Source: Arthrobacter celericrescens (GTDB lineage: Bacteria > Actinomycetota > Actinomycetes > Actinomycetales > Micrococcaceae). From it: a stretch of DNA of 64,000 bases. The notes beneath the pieces were generated by a model. That model ran no database searches, was not told where the DNA came from, and saw only the letters and a program-made list of their open reading frames with translations. The translations under genes were made by a program, and so were the position numbers. The stretch is taken from NCBI RefSeq assembly GCF_003614925.1, contig NZ_QYLP01000012.1, forward strand, positions 19,504 to 83,503, in the 5' to 3' direction. Below are positions 62,042 to 64,000 of the stretch, piece after piece. How positions within the stretch are numbered: position 1 is the first letter of the stretch; the number at the start of each line of letters is the position of its first letter.

Positions 62042-64000
62042 ATGACCGGATCCACCAACGCCCCAGAGACCCGGCGCATCGTCGTCGCCGGCGGCGGCCC
62101 CGCCGCCCACCGCTTCACGGATGCCATGCATACCCGCGGTCTCGAGGGCTGGCATCTGACGGTCCTGGCCGAGGAGGTCCACCTCCCCTACGACCGCGTC
62201 GCCCTGAGCAAGGCCCTGAGCGACATGGAATACGACCTGACCATGGGCGACACCGCCATGTGGGACCACGAATCGATCACGCTGCGCACCGGCGAACGCG
62301 TCACCGGCATCGACACCGCTGCGCAGACCGTGCAGACCTCCACCGGCGCGAGCTACCCCTACGACCACCTGGTGGTCGCGACCGGCTCCGACGCCGCGAA
62401 GCTCCCGTTCCCGGGCGGCGAACTCGCCCACGTCTACCGCACGCTGGACGACGTCTGGAACATCAACAAGACGGTGGCCGAACTCGGCGAGAAGCTGGGC
62501 CGCACGGTCCGCACCGTGACCATCGGCGGCGGCCTGCTCGGCCTGGAAGCCGCTGCAGGCACCATGGAACTCGGCGCCGAAGCCGCCATCGTTAACGGCT
62601 CCCGCTGGCTCATGAACGCCCAGCTGGATGAGGGCGCGGGCCAGGCGCTCGGCCGCCTCGTCTCCGCCAAGGGCCTGGAGGTGCACACCGGCAGCTACCC
62701 CGCCGAGGTCCTCTCCGACGACGACGGCCAGGTCACCGGCGTGCTGTTGAAGAACGGCACCGTCATCCCGGCGGACATGGTGATCGCCTCCATCGGCATC
62801 CGCGCCCGCGACGAACTGTTCCGCGAATCCGACGCCGGAACTCCCGACGGCGGCACTCCCCTTTTCGAGCTGGGCCCCAAGGGTGGTGTGGTCATCAACG
62901 ACCACTGCCGCACCGGCGTCGAGAACGTCTGGGCCATCGGTGAAGTGGCCAACTTCGACGGCATGACCATGGGCCTGGTGGCTCCGGCGAACACGATGGC
63001 CGAGATCGTCGCGGACCGCCTGCACGGCGGCCAGGCGACCTTCCCGGGCTTCGACACCGCCACCAAGCTCAAGCTCTCCGGCGTGGACGTGGCCAGCTTC
63101 GGCGACGCCTTCGCCAAGACCGAGCACGCCCTGGAAATCGTCTACGCCGACCCCGCCCGCGGCGTCTACCAGAAAATCGTCACCACCGACGACGCCAAGA
63201 CCCTGCTCGGCGGCATCTTCGTCGGCGACGCCACCCCCTACATGAGCCTGCGCCCCCTCCTGGGCCGCGAACTCCCTGCAGAACCCGGCGCCTTCCTCTC
63301 CGCCGCCGGCGGCGGCGAAGCCCCCGAAACCGAACTGCCCGACGACGCGATCCTGTGCTCCTGCAACAACGTCGCCGCCGGCAACATCCGCGACGCCATC
63401 AACGGCTGCGGCACCTGCGAAGGCCAAGCCCCCGTCCAGGACCTGGGCGAACTCAAGAGCTGCTCCCGGGCCGGCACCCAGTGCGGTTCCTGCGTGCCCA
63501 TGCTCAAGAAGCTGCTCGAAACCGAACTGACCAAGTCCGGCGTCGAGGTCTCCAAGGCCCTGTGCGAACACATCAGCCTCTCCCGCCAGGAACTCTTCGA
63601 AACCATCCGCATCCTGGAACTGACCTCCTTCGAAGACATCATGGCCCGCTACGGCACCGGAGCAGGCTGCGACATCTGCAAACCCACCATCGCAAACATC
63701 CTGGCCAGCCAGAACAGCGCCTACGTGCTCGACGCCGGCCGCGGCACCCTGCAGGACACCAACGACCGCGCCCTGGCCAACATGCAGAAGGACGGCACCT
63801 ACTCCGTGGTCCCGCGCATCGCCGGCGGCGAAATCACGCCCAAGGGCCTCGGAGTCATCGCGACCGTCGCGGAAAAGTACGGCCTGTACACGAAGATCAC
63901 CGGCGGGCAGCGGATCGACATGTTCGGCGCCCGGCTCGAACAGCTCCCGGAAATCTGGAAGGAACTGGTCGACGCCGGCTTCGAATCCGGCCAGGCCTAC
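62042..64000 (+). CDS. nirB: nitrite reductase [NAD(P)H] large subunit, N-terminal part (runs off window)
   Basis: 653 codons are visible and the frame is open at the right edge. The ATG at 62042 has GAAAGG upstream. Domains in order: FAD-binding (IVVAGGGPAAHRF...), NAD-binding (VTIGGGLLGLEAAAGTMELG), a BFD-like [2Fe-2S] domain (LCSCNNVAAGNIRDAI...CGTCEG, then CSRAGTQCGSC), a second Cys motif (GAGCDICKPTIANIL), and the start of the first ferredoxin-like half domain of the siroheme region (YSVVPRIAGGEITPKGL). The siroheme/[4Fe-4S] cysteines lie beyond the window. It reduces nitrite to ammonium with NAD(P)H, with NirD as partner. Confidence 0.95.
   Translation, partial: MTGSTNAPETRRIVVAGGGPAAHRFTDAMHTRGLEGWHLTVLAEEVHLPYDRVALSKALSDMEYDLTMGDTAMWDHESITLRTGERVTGIDTAAQTVQTSTGASYPYDHLVVATGSDAAKLPFPGGELAHVYRTLDDVWNINKTVAELGEKLGRTVRTVTIGGGLLGLEAAAGTMELGAEAAIVNGSRWLMNAQLDEGAGQALGRLVSAKGLEVHTGSYPAEVLSDDDGQVTGVLLKNGTVIPADMVIASIGIRARDELFRESDAGTPDGGTPLFELGPKGGVVINDHCRTGVENVWAIGEVANFDGMTMGLVAPANTMAEIVADRLHGGQATFPGFDTATKLKLSGVDVASFGDAFAKTEHALEIVYADPARGVYQKIVTTDDAKTLLGGIFVGDATPYMSLRPLLGRELPAEPGAFLSAAGGGEAPETELPDDAILCSCNNVAAGNIRDAINGCGTCEGQAPVQDLGELKSCSRAGTQCGSCVPMLKKLLETELTKSGVEVSKALCEHISLSRQELFETIRILELTSFEDIMARYGTGAGCDICKPTIANILASQNSAYVLDAGRGTLQDTNDRALANMQKDGTYSVVPRIAGGEITPKGLGVIATVAEKYGLYTKITGGQRIDMFGARLEQLPEIWKELVDAGFESGQAY

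Noticed and set aside
61993..62595. 200-codon plus-strand frame at the start of nirB
   Set aside because: An Arg/Pro/His-rich shadow of the true nirB frame, which starts at 62042 and contains FAD- and NAD-binding motifs.

Overview
The window is 64 kb of very GC-rich, densely coded DNA from a free-living actinobacterium. Overlapping ATGA and GTGA gene junctions, many GTG starts, an acyl-CoA carboxylase alpha/beta/epsilon set next to birA and maf, and a mycobacterial-type LpdA together suggest Micrococcaceae, most likely Arthrobacter, Pseudarthrobacter or Paenarthrobacter. This placement comes from gene content and protein style, not from a search. I see no rRNA, tRNA, CRISPR array, insertion sequence or prophage.

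Layout. (1) 1-12848, minus strand: a nearly continuous run of nine genes, most overlapping by 4 bp. In order of transcription they encode a MoxR ATPase, DUF58 protein, transglutaminase-fold membrane protein, zinc-ribbon/RDD/FHA protein, PP2C phosphatase, zinc-ribbon/FHA protein, Ser/Thr kinase, FHA/HTH protein and an EccC/EssC-like FtsK ATPase that runs off the left edge. It looks like a phospho-signalling type VII secretion locus. (2) 12959-26990: two paralogous membrane-anchored surface proteins, each exactly 2041 residues and built of Ig-like and fibronectin III repeats, on either side of a GT39-type membrane glycosyltransferase. (3) 27176-30710, minus strand: class III cyclase, bacterial PH protein, BirA and an SDR. 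(4) 30921-42828: acyl-CoA carboxylase beta and epsilon, Maf and the biotinylated alpha subunit, interrupted by a DUF885 hydrolase, a dicarboxylate-type symporter, a YbjQ protein, a TetR/MMPL pair and a small conserved-looking ORF. (5) 42897-44981: a methyltransferase and an MHS-type transporter.

(6) 45272-51248: nitrate transporter, assimilatory nitrate reductase, its flavoprotein partner and a metallo-beta-lactamase-fold hydrolase. The nitrite reductase genes nirD and nirB (cut by the right edge) are divergent at 61435-64000. The narK, nirD and nirB promoters share an 11-bp-periodic array of GlnR-like pentamers that ends exactly 10 bp before a TANNNT -10 hexamer, which ties the nitrate and nitrite genes into one nitrogen regulon. 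(7) 51249-53618: LpdA and purine nucleoside phosphorylase. (8) 53649-55615, minus strand: a membrane-tethered sigma-factor-like protein coupled to a membrane protein with four BIG2 domains. (9) 56154-59536: a fructan module (levansucrase plus a lipoprotein GH32 fructanase) behind a palindrome-rich regulatory region. (10) 59638-61413: a phosphosugar mutase.

The most interesting parts are the type VII-like locus with its twin giant Ig/Fn3 proteins and a transglutaminase domain that lacks the catalytic Cys, the membrane-tethered sigma-like/BIG2 pair, and the shared nitrogen promoter architecture.
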